DNA from: an uncultured cyanobacterium
GTDB lineage: Bacteria; Cyanobacteriota; Cyanobacteriia; Cyanobacteriales; Geitlerinemataceae
Direction of reading: 5' to 3'
DNA: 64,000 nt
Assembly (NCBI GenBank): GCA_937899645.1
Contig: CALCCD010000124.1
Coordinates: forward strand, 1 to 64,000
Below are positions 1-9,477 of the stretch, piece after piece. Under the pieces are notes generated by a model. The model made no database searches. It was not told where the DNA came from and saw only the letters and a list, made by a program, of their open reading frames with translations. A program made the position numbers and the translations under genes. The stretch's first letter is position 1. Each line of letters begins with the position of its first letter.

Positions 1-1
1 C

Positions 2-3000
2 GCCACACTGTCAGGCTTTACAAGCTTCTCTAATCACTTTTGTCCGTCAATCAGCGTCTGGGCAAACAAGGCGTTTCGAGAGTATTACGGCATGGGCAAT
101 GACGGACTTCGAGAATTAATCGAGGCTCCGCTCAGCAACCCCGATTGCACTCAAAGTTACGTTCGTGACGATACTGACGATACTCATGTGTTCACTACGG
201 GCCAGTCTATCGAAGTAGAAGAGCCGGTCACGCGCCACGATGGAGTCGTTCGGCAATTTAATACGATTAAGTCAGCGATTCGGAATGAGGAGGGGGAAGT
301 TGTATTGACAGTGGGCGCGTCCCGAGACATCAGCGATCGCAACGCTGCTGAAGAAAAGCTACGCCAGAAAGAGAAGCAGTACCGCCAGGTATTTGAGACG
401 ATCGTCGATGGCTTGGGGATTGTCGATCTTGAAGACGGGCAATTGGTCGAAGTCAATCCGGCCTATCACGAGATGCACGGCTACTCCTACTCGGAGTTCT
501 TAGCCTTCCCCTACGCCGATATCGTGCATCCAGACTCACGCGCTCTTCTGGGACAATTTATTACTGATGTGCATGAGGGACGTGTCTTTACCTGCCAAGC
601 TCAGAACCTGCATCGCAGCGGCAGTGTTCTCGATATTGAAGTCAAAGGAATTCCGTTCCCCTATCGCGGCAAAACTCACGCTTTGGTGCTGGTTCGCGAC
701 ATTAGCGAAAAGGTCAAATTGGAGCGAGAGCGCGATCGTCAAGCTCAGGCGCTACAGTCGATCGTCGAAGGAACCGCCGCCCACACCGGCGACGACTTTT
801 TCCGCGCCTGCGTCAAATCTCTGGCCGAGACGCTAGACGTGTCTTATGCCCTGATTGCTGAGGTCGATCGCTCCCAACCGGACGCACCTAAAGCAAACGT
901 CATCGCCGCCTGGATGCAGTCAGACTTCGGCGAAAGCTTCCAGTACGATTTACTCGACACGCCTTGCCATAAGGTGCTCGAGCGAGGCAAGATCTGTCGC
1001 TACGCCGATTCCGTACAGGCGCTTTTCCCTGACGATCCCTACCTAGGAGCGCTTGGTGCGGAGAGCTATGTGGGCATTCCCCTCGTGGACTCTCACGGGA
1101 CAGCAGTGGGCTTAATTGCCGTTCTCCACACCGAACCCATTGCCGAAGCGTCGGAATTCCAGGGGTCAATCCTAGAAATTTTCGCCGCGCGGGTGGGCGT
1201 AGAACTCGAACGGATGCGATCGGATAAAGCCCTAAAAGAGAAAGAGCGCATCTTGCAGCTCACGCTTCAGGCCGGGAAACTCGGCTGCTGGAGCTGGAAT
1301 CGCGCCACCAATGAAGTCATTTGGTCAAACGGGCTCGAAGAGATGCTCGGGCTAGAGGCGAATTCTTTTGGCGGGACGTTTGAGGCATATTTGAATCTCA
1401 TTCACCCAGACGATCGCGATGGGTTTCAGCAGGTCATCGGGCAAGCTTTGGTCAGCGGGCAGGAATATACGGCCGAACATCGCCTGTTGCTCCCTGATGG
1501 CTCGATTCAGTGGATGCGAGGACGTGGAGAAGTGTGGCGAGACGAGCACGGGGAGGCGATCGGTTTGCTCGGTTCTGTCTTGAATGACACGCCCCACAAG
1601 GTGGCGGAGATTGCACTGCTAGAGTCCACCGAGCAAATTCAGCAGCAGGCCCGGCAGGAGCAACTGCTCAACCAAATCGCCAACCAGATTCGCATCTCCC
1701 TCGATCTCGATTACATTCTCCAAACGACTGTCCGTGAGATCGGGCGATTCTTGAAAGTCGATCGCTGCTACTTTGCGTGGTACGTTCCCGACGAGACCGA
1801 TGCACACTGGCACGTCATTGCCGAAGAGCGTCACTCCGACCTGTCGAGCTTGATGGGTCGGCACTCCGAAGACTGCCTGGGGCAACTCTTGGCGATCTTG
1901 CGACGCCTGCAGATTTTACGGGTCGATGAGGCGGCGACGGTCGAAGCGCCCGAGCTTCGCGACGCACTGGCAGCGTCGGAGCATCAGTCCGTGCTGGCGC
2001 TGCCGGTCTGGTCGGAGTCTTGCAGGTTCGGAGCGATTGCCTGCATTCACGAACGCGATGCGCGATCTTGGCGAGATGAAGATGTGGAATTCCTCGACGC
2101 GATCCTCGCGCAGGTGGCGATCGCGATCAATCAGGCGGAGCTATTAGCCCAAAGCCAAGCCCGGACAAAGGAACTCGAAGAACTGCTCGTCAAGCTACAG
2201 AGCACCCAAGCTCAGCTTATCCAAAGCGAAAAAATGTCCAGCCTGGGTCAGATGGTGGCCGGGGTCGCCCACGAGATCAACAACCCGGTGAGCTTTATTC
2301 ATGGCAATCTGGTTCACGCCCGCGAGTATATGGAAGACCTGCTCGGTTTGTGCCTGCTCTATGAGGAGCATTACCCCGAGCCCCATCCCGATATTCGCGA
2401 CGAAATCGACGCGATCGAGCTGGAATTTTTAAAAGAGGATCTGCAAGAACTGTTCCGCTCGATGAGTATGGGCACGCACCGCATTAACGAGATCGTTAAA
2501 TCTTTGCGGACGTTCTCTCGCCTCGACGAAGCGGCGCTCAAAGATGTAGACCTCCACGAAGGCATCGACAGTACGCTAATGATTCTGCGGACTCGCCTGC
2601 GGGCGCAGGATTGGCGCTCGGAAATCGAAGTTATCAAAGACTACGGTGAGCTGCCGAAAGTCGAGTGCTACGCCGGGCAGCTCAACCAGGTGTTTATGAA
2701 TCTGCTCGGTAATGCGATCGACGCGGTGGAAATGCGCGATCGCGCCGATACGGATTCACTCCCAGATTTGCCTCCAGATTCACCGTCCCCCCAACAGCCG
2801 CAGGTAGGCCGAATCCACATTCAGACAGTCCGGCAGGGCTGCAACATCACGGTTCGCATCAGCGACAACGGTAGCGGCATGGATGAGGAGACGAGAGCGA
2901 GTATTTTCAATCCGTTTTTCACCACCAAGCCCGTGGGCAAGGGGACGGGGCTGGGGCTGGCGATCGCCCATCAAATCGTCACCGAGAAGCACGGCGGCGC

Positions 3001-3076
3001 GATCGCCTGCGACTCGGAACCGGGCCAGGGTACGACTTTTACGCTGACGCTGCCGCTAGGCGGCCAAGGCGCATAG
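2..3076 (+). CDS. Multi-PAS/GAF sensor histidine kinase, 5' end truncated by the window edge
   Basis: Frame is open upstream of the listed ATG at 92 to the window edge (…ISVWANKAFREYYGMGNDGL, PAS-like). PAS and GAF repeats, H-box 'VAGVAHEINNPVSFIHGN', HATPase '[33 protein letters not shown]'. Confidence 0.93.
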   Translation, partial: ATLSGFTSFSNHFCPSISVWANKAFREYYGMGNDGLRELIEAPLSNPDCTQSYVRDDTDDTHVFTTGQSIEVEEPVTRHDGVVRQFNTIKSAIRNEEGEVVLTVGASRDISDRNAAEEKLRQKEKQYRQVFETIVDGLGIVDLEDGQLVEVNPAYHEMHGYSYSEFLAFPYADIVHPDSRALLGQFITDVHEGRVFTCQAQNLHRSGSVLDIEVKGIPFPYRGKTHALVLVRDISEKVKLERERDRQAQALQSIVEGTAAHTGDDFFRACVKSLAETLDVSYALIAEVDRSQPDAPKANVIAAWMQSDFGESFQYDLLDTPCHKVLERGKICRYADSVQALFPDDPYLGALGAESYVGIPLVDSHGTAVGLIAVLHTEPIAEASEFQGSILEIFAARVGVELERMRSDKALKEKERILQLTLQAGKLGCWSWNRATNEVIWSNGLEEMLGLEANSFGGTFEAYLNLIHPDDRDGFQQVIGQALVSGQEYTAEHRLLLPDGSIQWMRGRGEVWRDEHGEAIGLLGSVLNDTPHKVAEIALLESTEQIQQQARQEQLLNQIANQIRISLDLDYILQTTVREIGRFLKVDRCYFAWYVPDETDAHWHVIAEERHSDLSSLMGRHSEDCLGQLLAILRRLQILRVDEAATVEAPELRDALAASEHQSVLALPVWSESCRFGAIACIHERDARSWRDEDVEFLDAILAQVAIAINQAELLAQSQARTKELEELLVKLQSTQAQLIQSEKMSSLGQMVAGVAHEINNPVSFIHGNLVHAREYMEDLLGLCLLYEEHYPEPHPDIRDEIDAIELEFLKEDLQELFRSMSMGTHRINEIVKSLRTFSRLDEAALKDVDLHEGIDSTLMILRTRLRAQDWRSEIEVIKDYGELPKVECYAGQLNQVFMNLLGNAIDAVEMRDRADTDSLPDLPPDSPSPQQPQVGRIHIQTVRQGCNITVRISDNGSGMDEETRASIFNPFFTTKPVGKGTGLGLAIAHQIVTEKHGGAIACDSEPGQGTTFTLTLPLGGQGA

Positions 3077-3193
3077 CGGCGAGGTCGCGCGCGCTAGGTG
3101 ACAATGGGGGGGCTGCGAGTTCGCATCCCGACGGTGCTTCGGCCGATCGCCGCCTTTTCTACCCTTTCCGCTACTCTTCACTCCCTGCGACCC

Positions 3194-3901
3194 ATGCCTT
3201 CCAAAATCCGCGTCGTTTCGATCGAAGATAACGAGCTGAGTCGTATTGGCCTCAACGCCGCCCTCGAGCAGACGGGCGAGATCGAGATCGTCGGCGATGC
3301 TGCAAACGGTCGCCAGGGATTGCAAGTGCTGGGCTCGGCGCTGCCGGACGTGGCGATCGTCGATATCGGCCTGCCGGACATCGATGGCATCGAGGTCGTT
3401 CAGCGCTTCAAAGAGCAGCACGATCGCGCCGAGACGCGGGTACTGATGCTGACAATGCACGACGACGATGACTCGATTTTGGCGGCGTTCGCGGCGGGGG
3501 CGGACTCGTACTGCCTCAAGGACACCGATATCGACACGCTCGTACAAGCCGTGCAGCTCACTTCTGAAGGCAACGCCTGGATCGATCCGACGATCGCCCG
3601 CGTCGTCCTCAAGCACAGCCAGGCTCCCGGTGAAGCGACGGACGAAGAGACGGACGCTGTTGCCATCCGCCCGATCGACCCCGAAGAGCGCCAAATCATT
3701 GAGTCCAGCCCGCTGACCGATCGCGAACTCGACGTGTTGCAGCTGATCGTCGCGGGTTACAACAACGCCACGATCGCCGAGCGGCTGCACATTACGGTCG
3801 GTACGGTGAAGACCCACGTGCGCAGCATCCTTAGCAAGCTGTGCGCCGACGATCGCACCCAGGCCGCCGTCCGCGCCCTGCGATCGGGACTGGTGGATTA
3901 G
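3194..3901 (+). CDS. NarL/FixJ-family response regulator (REC + LuxR HTH)
   Basis: REC 'VVSIEDNELSRIGLNAAL…DVAIVDIGLPDIDG'; LuxR HTH 'LTDRELDVLQLIVAGYNNATIAERLHITVGTVKTHVRSIL'. ATG at 3194 preferred over 3098. Confidence 0.92.
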   Translation: MPSKIRVVSIEDNELSRIGLNAALEQTGEIEIVGDAANGRQGLQVLGSALPDVAIVDIGLPDIDGIEVVQRFKEQHDRAETRVLMLTMHDDDDSILAAFAAGADSYCLKDTDIDTLVQAVQLTSEGNAWIDPTIARVVLKHSQAPGEATDEETDAVAIRPIDPEERQIIESSPLTDRELDVLQLIVAGYNNATIAERLHITVGTVKTHVRSILSKLCADDRTQAAVRALRSGLVD

Positions 3902-4165
3902 CACCAAGTAGCCTACACGGATCGGGGCAATTCGGTTTTCTCTACCTAAAGAGGGGCAAAATACCACCGATCTAACCCCAACAATCACCCTAAAGGTCGA
4001 TTACGCCCGGGGGGGTCAGGGTCTTGAATAGACGGGCAAGGTTCGTTCACCTTCCCGATCCCTTGCCGTGCCACGGTACTTAGATCGCCTGCATTTTTCG
4101 ATTTCTTTTTCTTTGGATGCATGCGAAGGAACTGACGCACTCCCAAAGGTTATTCCTTCTCAACC

Positions 4166-4411
4166 ATGTTGCTCGCTTACCCGCCGATTCGCTTCCCCCA
4201 CCCCGCACTTACACTCACGCACTTTCTGCACGCCGAGCCATCGCTGCCCCAGATCGCCCAAGAGATTCTGGGCTGCCCGGTGACGCGACGCATCGTCGAT
4301 CGCCGAGGCCGAGTACTGCTCGAGGTGGGCAGCCTGATCGACTACGAGACGATCGAGCGCGCCGAGCGCGAGGGCTTCCTCGACGCGGTTATTGAAGCGG
4401 CCTACCGCTAG
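4166..4411 (+). CDS. Small conserved-type hypothetical protein (81 aa)
   Basis: Protein-like composition: 'ILGCPVTRRIVDRRGRVLLEVGSLIDYETIERAEREGFLDAVIEAAYR'. Confidence 0.5.
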   Translation: MLLAYPPIRFPHPALTLTHFLHAEPSLPQIAQEILGCPVTRRIVDRRGRVLLEVGSLIDYETIERAEREGFLDAVIEAAYR

Positions 4412-4762
4412 CGATCGACGCTCCCCTCCCTGCACCCAAGACGCCACGAAACACCACGACACGCCAAGAGTTCGGGCGCATGGGATAATTTCTTTAAGAA
4501 AAGTATCAGCAAGTTGAGAGTTTTACTCACGTCAACTGTCTATGCCTGGAGACAGATATTCAGCATCGGCAAAGTTCCATCCTCGGACAGACGCGCAACC
4601 CGCTCAAAACGACGAACATGTAGCTAACAGCCGAATCGAACTCCGGGGCTTAAATCCGCTGTAGTCCGATTCACGAGGGTGCGACGTTCGTAGGCTTTAT
4701 TGCCGCGAGCCGATCGATTGCTCGCAGAACGATTGCATCTTATCGAGTTAAGAAAAGACTTT

Positions 4763-5779
4763 ATGGTTAATACCCTTCCCAATCGGATCCGAGCTGAGAA
4801 ACGCCGCAACGGCTATGACGCGACGGTTGCACGCTCGAGCGTTACACTCAACATCACCGTTCTCGGAGCCGGAGCTTGGGGTTCCGCCCTTGCCAGTCTG
4901 GCGCGCCGCAACGACCAGAACGTGACGGTTTGGTCGCGCCGCAGCGAAGTGACTCTCGCAGAGGCCATAGAAAACGCAGACATTATTCTCAGCGCCATCT
5001 CGATGAAAGGCGTGCGATCGGTGGCCGGACAGCTTCGCGATATCGGTCTATCGGACAAGACGATCCTGATTACCGCTACGAAAGGACTCGAGCCCGACAC
5101 GAATCTGACGCCCTCACAAATTTGGCAGGACATTCTTCCCAGTACGCCGGTGGTTGTTCTCTCCGGTCCTAACCTCTCGAAGGAAATCGAGCAAGGTTTA
5201 CCCTCCACAACGGTGATGGCCAGCCACAACGAACTTGCCGCCAAAACCGCGCAGCACGCTTTTGCCTCGGACAAATTTCGCGTCTACGTCAACAATGACC
5301 CGATCGGTACCGAGCTGGGCGGCACGCTCAAGAACGTCATGGCGATCGCCGCTGGTATCTGCGACGGCCTCGAGCTTGGCGTCAACGCCAAGTCGGCGCT
5401 AATTGCGCGATCGCTCCCGGAAATGATCCGCGTCGGCCAGATTTGGGACGCCTCTCCGGAAACCTTTGTCGGACTCTCTGGCCTCGGCGACCTGCTCGCA
5501 ACGTGCAGCGGCGCACTGTCGCGCAACTACCGCGTTGGTTTCGGTCTCGCCCAAGGCAAGTCGCTAGAGCAAGTCATTGAGGAGCTGCAAAGCACTGCTG
5601 AAGGCATCAACACCACCCGCGTCTTGACCGCACTGGCTCGCAAGGAAGGGCTCGACCTACCGATCGCTCGCCACGTCTATCGCGTCATTGAAGGCGAGAT
5701 TACCGCGATCGAAGCCGTCGATTCGCTGATGGGACGCGCACCCGAGCCGGAAAACATCCTGCCCGCAGTCGCAGCGTAA
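4763..5779 (+). CDS. gpsA: NAD(P)H-dependent glycerol-3-phosphate dehydrogenase
   Basis: 'ITVLGAGAWGSALASLARRN…ATKGLEPD…VLSGPNLSKEI…LKNVMAIAAGICDGLELGVNAKSALIARSLPEM…GLSGLGDLLATCSG'. ORF extends to ATG 4700; start uncertain. Confidence 0.95.
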   Translation: MVNTLPNRIRAEKRRNGYDATVARSSVTLNITVLGAGAWGSALASLARRNDQNVTVWSRRSEVTLAEAIENADIILSAISMKGVRSVAGQLRDIGLSDKTILITATKGLEPDTNLTPSQIWQDILPSTPVVVLSGPNLSKEIEQGLPSTTVMASHNELAAKTAQHAFASDKFRVYVNNDPIGTELGGTLKNVMAIAAGICDGLELGVNAKSALIARSLPEMIRVGQIWDASPETFVGLSGLGDLLATCSGALSRNYRVGFGLAQGKSLEQVIEELQSTAEGINTTRVLTALARKEGLDLPIARHVYRVIEGEITAIEAVDSLMGRAPEPENILPAVAA

Positions 5780-5842
5780 GCAGCATAATCCCCTGGATCG
5801 TGCCGTAGCAATCGCTACCGCGCTATCCTCGAAGACAGGACG

Positions 5843-5890
5843 AGTACCCGGTCTCCGGCAAACGGAAGTTTGCTAACGAGACCGGGTACT
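5843..5890 (+). terminator. Hairpin downstream of gpsA (putative terminator)
   Basis: Inverted repeat AGTACCCGGTCTC (5843-5855) / GAGACCGGGTACT (5878-5890) with inner GCAAAC/GTTTGC pairing; no clean U-tract. Confidence 0.6.
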
Positions 5891-5922
5891 GTCGTCTCAA
5901 TCGCTGCTTTTGGTGCTTCCTT

Positions 5923-7152
5923 ATGACTCTATCCGTCTCCTCTCCGGCGATGCTCCGCGCAACCCTTCGACCCGCCGTGTGCGACTTGCAAGCCGACCTC
6001 GTAACGTGGCGTCGTCATTTGCACCAGCGCCCCGAGTTGGGTTTTAAGGAAATCGAGACGGCGGCGTTTATCGCCAGCAAGCTAACCGAATGGGGCATTG
6101 AATTTCGATCGGGCGTCGCCAAAACGGGCGTCGTCGCCATCCTTCCCGGCTCGCGACCCGGCCCCGTGTTGGGCATCCGCGCTGATATGGACGCGCTGCC
6201 GATCCAGGAACGCAACGAAGTCAGCTACAAATCGCAAACGTCAGGCCAGATGCACGCTTGCGGCCACGATGGCCACACCGCGATCGCCCTCGGCGTGGCG
6301 CGCTACCTGTCCGAACACCGCGACTTCGCCGGAACCGTCAAGCTAATCTTCCAGCCCGCCGAAGAAGGCCCCGGCGGCGCGAAGCCGATGATCGACGAAG
6401 CGGCGCTCAAAGATCCGGACGTGGACGCGATCGTCGGGCTGCACCTCTGGAACAACCTGCCGCTGGGAACGGTGGGCGTGCGTCCGGGGCCGATGATGGC
6501 GGCGGTGGAGCTGTTCGACTTGCAGATTCGCGGCAAGGGCGGCCACGGTGGCATGCCCCACCAAACCACCGACGCGATCGTGGTGGCCTCGCAGGTGGTA
6601 GGCGCACTGCAAACGATCGTGGCGCGCAACATCGATCCGATCGATTCAGCGGTCGTCACCGTCGGCCAGTTCAACGCGGGAACCGCCCGCAACGTCATTT
6701 CCGGAAGCGCCCAGCTCAGCGGTACGGTGCGCTACTTCAATCCGAAGTACGCCGACTTTTTCTCCGAGCGCTTCGAGCGAATTATCGGCGGTCTCTGCGC
6801 TGCTCATAACGCTGAATACTGCCTCAACTACTGGCGGCTGTATCCGGCCACCGTCAACGATCCGCGCATGGCCGATCTGGTGCGATCGGTGGCGGAACAA
6901 GTCATCGAAACGCCCCTCGGCGTCGTGCCCGAGTGTCAGACGATGGGCGGCGAGGATATGTCGTTTTTCCTGAATGAAGTTCCGGGCTGCTACTTTTTCG
7001 TCGGCGCGGCCAACGCCGATCGCGACCTGGCCTATCCGCACCACCACCCCCGCTTCGACTTCGACGAGGCGGCGCTGGGTACGGGGCTGGAAATCTTCTT
7101 GCGCTGCGTCGAGGCGTTTGGCGATCGGCCAGAAGCGTGGCTGGGACGCTAG
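5923..7152 (+). CDS. M20-family amidohydrolase/peptidase
   Basis: 'LHQRPELGFKEIETAAFI…GIRADMDALPIQE…MHACGHDGHTAIALG…FQPAEEGPGGAKPMI…GGEDMSFFL'. Confidence 0.95.
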   Translation: MTLSVSSPAMLRATLRPAVCDLQADLVTWRRHLHQRPELGFKEIETAAFIASKLTEWGIEFRSGVAKTGVVAILPGSRPGPVLGIRADMDALPIQERNEVSYKSQTSGQMHACGHDGHTAIALGVARYLSEHRDFAGTVKLIFQPAEEGPGGAKPMIDEAALKDPDVDAIVGLHLWNNLPLGTVGVRPGPMMAAVELFDLQIRGKGGHGGMPHQTTDAIVVASQVVGALQTIVARNIDPIDSAVVTVGQFNAGTARNVISGSAQLSGTVRYFNPKYADFFSERFERIIGGLCAAHNAEYCLNYWRLYPATVNDPRMADLVRSVAEQVIETPLGVVPECQTMGGEDMSFFLNEVPGCYFFVGAANADRDLAYPHHHPRFDFDEAALGTGLEIFLRCVEAFGDRPEAWLGR

Positions 7153-7275
7153 GGCGTGTCATCAATTAGCGCCAGACCCTTTGCGGGGTGAGCAGTTGAA
7201 CGCTCGCCCCAAAAATAAAGCTAGAGGCTGAACCCCTTACCGAGTAAAGGCTACAAATCTAATTAAAGACAGCCC
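7153..7275. mobile_element. MITE-like element, family A copy 1 (123 bp) flanked by CTAG
   Basis: Flanked by CTAG at 7149-7152 and 7276-7279. Ends GGCGTGTCATCAATTAG… / …CTAATTAAAGACAGCCC are inverted repeats. Same length and homologous to 40282-40404 and 57032-57154. Confidence 0.75.
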
Positions 7276-7288
7276 CTAGTCGCGAAAC

Positions 7289-7786
7289 CTATCGCTTTTT
7301 GCCGTGACACTGCTTGAACTTCTTGCCACTGCCGCACCAGCAGGGCTCGTTTTTCTTTGGTCGCCACGGCGGCAACATGTCCCCATCGACATAGAACCAC
7401 CGCCCGGCTTCCTTGCGAAAGCGCGATCGTTCGTGGAGCTGCGCCACCTCTGCGCCACTGCGGTACACCGCCATAAACTCCACGACACCGGTGTCGTCAC
7501 CACCACCACCGGCCTTTGTTCCCAACACCTTCAGCCCAACCCAAGTGGCACTTCTGGCGGTGGCGGCGATCGACTGGCGGGCGTTCGGCTGGCGCGAGTC
7601 GGGGTGCTCGGTGTTGACGAGGTAGTCGATATTCTTCAGACAGTAGGCGCTGTAGCGCGATCGCATCAGCGTTTCGGCGGTGGGGGCGGGCAGCTTGCCG
7701 TCGTGATACTGACCACAGCACTGGCCGAGCGTTCTCCCAGTGCCGCAAGGGCAGGGTTGTGTGGGGGAAGCAGCAGAAATCAGCAT
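7289..7786 (-). CDS. YchJ-like SEC-C motif protein (UPF0225)
   Basis: N-terminal 'PCPCGTGRTLGQCCGQYHDG' and C-terminal 'EPCWCGSGKKFKQCHG' SEC-C motifs; 'ETLMRSRYSAYCLKNIDYLVNTEHPDSR'. Confidence 0.9.
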   Translation of the reverse strand: MLISAASPTQPCPCGTGRTLGQCCGQYHDGKLPAPTAETLMRSRYSAYCLKNIDYLVNTEHPDSRQPNARQSIAATARSATWVGLKVLGTKAGGGGDDTGVVEFMAVYRSGAEVAQLHERSRFRKEAGRWFYVDGDMLPPWRPKKNEPCWCGSGKKFKQCHGKKR

Positions 7787-7818
7787 AGATGGGTTTAAAG
7801 CGCGGATTTCCCAGAAGT

Positions 7819-8226
7819 TTAGGGGGCAGCGTCCGGAGTGAGGCAGTTTCGTTGTAAAGAACGGGCGATCGCGGCAGCGGGCTCGGGCAGCGGCTCGGCG
7901 GTCGCCAGCATCTCAGAGAGGCCCCGGCACATATACTTCAGCGTGTGAGCTTCACCCGAGCGGTATCCCAGCGAAAAGATAACGGGATATCCCAGCACCA
8001 GCAGCGCCACAATAGCTCGCTCGAAACGTCTCCCATTCATCCTGCAAGACCGGCACTGCCACCGCCCCCACGAACTCCAGAACTCATCGGGATCGACCTC
8101 AAATATTCCCTGCCAGATTTCTTGAAAATAATCGCTTTCTGCCAGTTCCGCCAGCTGCGCCACGACTTCCGTCACTTCCTTAGCGCGAGTCTTGGTGCAA
8201 TAACCGTAGCAGTCTCCTTCACGCAA
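7819..8226 (-). CDS. Hypothetical protein (135 aa)
   Basis: Starts 18 bp downstream of the MscS stop on the same strand; hydrophobic segment 'AIVALLVLGYPVIFSLGY'. No family recognised. Confidence 0.4.
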   Translation of the reverse strand: MREGDCYGYCTKTRAKEVTEVVAQLAELAESDYFQEIWQGIFEVDPDEFWSSWGRWQCRSCRMNGRRFERAIVALLVLGYPVIFSLGYRSGEAHTLKYMCRGLSEMLATAEPLPEPAAAIARSLQRNCLTPDAAP

Positions 8227-8244
8227 TCGCTTAGGTGGTCGTTC

Positions 8245-9354
8245 CTAGATTGTCATTGGCGCATCGATATAGATCGTCGGCTCGTTCGTGGCGAAAGCGA
8301 GATCGTGGTGCGCGAGCGTCTTGGCGATGCGATCGTTGGCGACATCGAGCAGGCGCTTGCGAAAATCGACCGAGTATTCGTGCGAGCCCAGGATAAAGAA
8401 CACTATCCGCGCCCGCGTGATGTCGTCGGCATCTTCTAGAGCGATGTTGGTATTCGCCGCATCGATCCCCAGCAGACTTTCGGTGTTGGACTTGACCTCG
8501 CGGACGACCAGCGCGCGCTCGTGGCGTTCGAGAACTTTTTTGAAATCGAGCTGGAGCATGACCACGACTTTTTTACCGCGCGAGATATTCTCAACCTCGT
8601 TAGTGACGAGCATCGAATTCGGGAAGACAAAAAGCGTGTTTTTCGCCAGGGCGCGCACGCGGGTGGAACGAAAGCCGATCGCCTCGACTTTGCCCAGCTC
8701 GCCGTTGGTCATGCGAATGTAGTCACCGGGAACGAACGGGCGATCGAGGTATAGCACGATCGCGCTGAGGAGCTGCTCGACGATGCGCTGTGCCGCCAGG
8801 GTCAGGCCACCGCCAATCAGGCCGAGACCGGCGATCGCCGTGACGAGATTGAGGCCGCGCATCTGAGCGAAGGTGAGCGCAGCGAGGATGCCGATCGTGA
8901 TATTGGCAGCCATACCGATCGCCAATAAAACCTCATCGGCCAGACGCATTCGCTTGATGATGCCGAGGCCGTAGAACTGCAAAAGCTGCTTGACGATGCG
9001 CGACAGCAGCCACGCGCAGGAGATCGTCACGCCCAAATCGAGCAGCGGTCGGGAAAATTCGTAGAAGGCGTCGTAGCGCTTTAGCCACACCCAAACCCAC
9101 GAGACGAGAATAAAAGTAAACGCCGTGCGGATGGTGGGCTCGATCGGCGCGAGCAGATTGTCGTAGAGGGCTTCGGGCTTCTCGGGCAGGAAGCGATGGA
9201 TGCCGACGCGCACGAGCTTGGGCGCGATCTGGCCGATGGCGATGACAGCGGCGAGCAGCACGACAAAAACAGCCCAGCGAATGATGACGAGGCTCTCTAG
9301 GGAGTCGGGGAGCGCTTCGGTGATGGTGTTGGCGAGCGAGTTCATGTCGGGCAA
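8245..9354 (-). CDS. MscS-family mechanosensitive ion channel
   Basis: TM helices then 'GLGLIGGGLTLAAQRIVEQLLSAIVLYLDRPFVPGDYIRMTNGELGKVEAIGFRSTRVR…NTLFVFPNSML'. Confidence 0.93.
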   Translation of the reverse strand: MPDMNSLANTITEALPDSLESLVIIRWAVFVVLLAAVIAIGQIAPKLVRVGIHRFLPEKPEALYDNLLAPIEPTIRTAFTFILVSWVWVWLKRYDAFYEFSRPLLDLGVTISCAWLLSRIVKQLLQFYGLGIIKRMRLADEVLLAIGMAANITIGILAALTFAQMRGLNLVTAIAGLGLIGGGLTLAAQRIVEQLLSAIVLYLDRPFVPGDYIRMTNGELGKVEAIGFRSTRVRALAKNTLFVFPNSMLVTNEVENISRGKKVVVMLQLDFKKVLERHERALVVREVKSNTESLLGIDAANTNIALEDADDITRARIVFFILGSHEYSVDFRKRLLDVANDRIAKTLAHHDLAFATNEPTIYIDAPMTI

Positions 9355-9477
9355 ATCGGTGCAGGCAACAGAGAGCGAGGAGCGTTTGGAACCAGTCGGG
9401 CGAAACGCAACGGGTAGGGCGTCGTGCGCCTAGAAGATTGGGCGGCTTCAGCCGATCGAGGTAAAGGAGTTAAAGAC

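Noticed and set aside
3056-3988. 310-aa minus-strand ORF opposite the NarL-type response regulator
   Set aside because: Fully antisense to a confidently identified REC-LuxR gene; composition (Arg/Asp/Val/Gln-rich) is typical of spurious GC-rich antisense frames.
6258-6809. 183-aa Arg-rich plus-strand ORF
   Set aside because: Frame-shifted within the M20 amidohydrolase gene; low-complexity Arg/Gly composition.
7153-7275. Family A repeats considered as a conserved riboswitch or sRNA rather than a MITE
   Set aside because: The terminal inverted repeats, the CTAG flanks on both sides of two copies, and unrelated neighbouring genes fit transposition better. Not fully excluded without covariance analysis.
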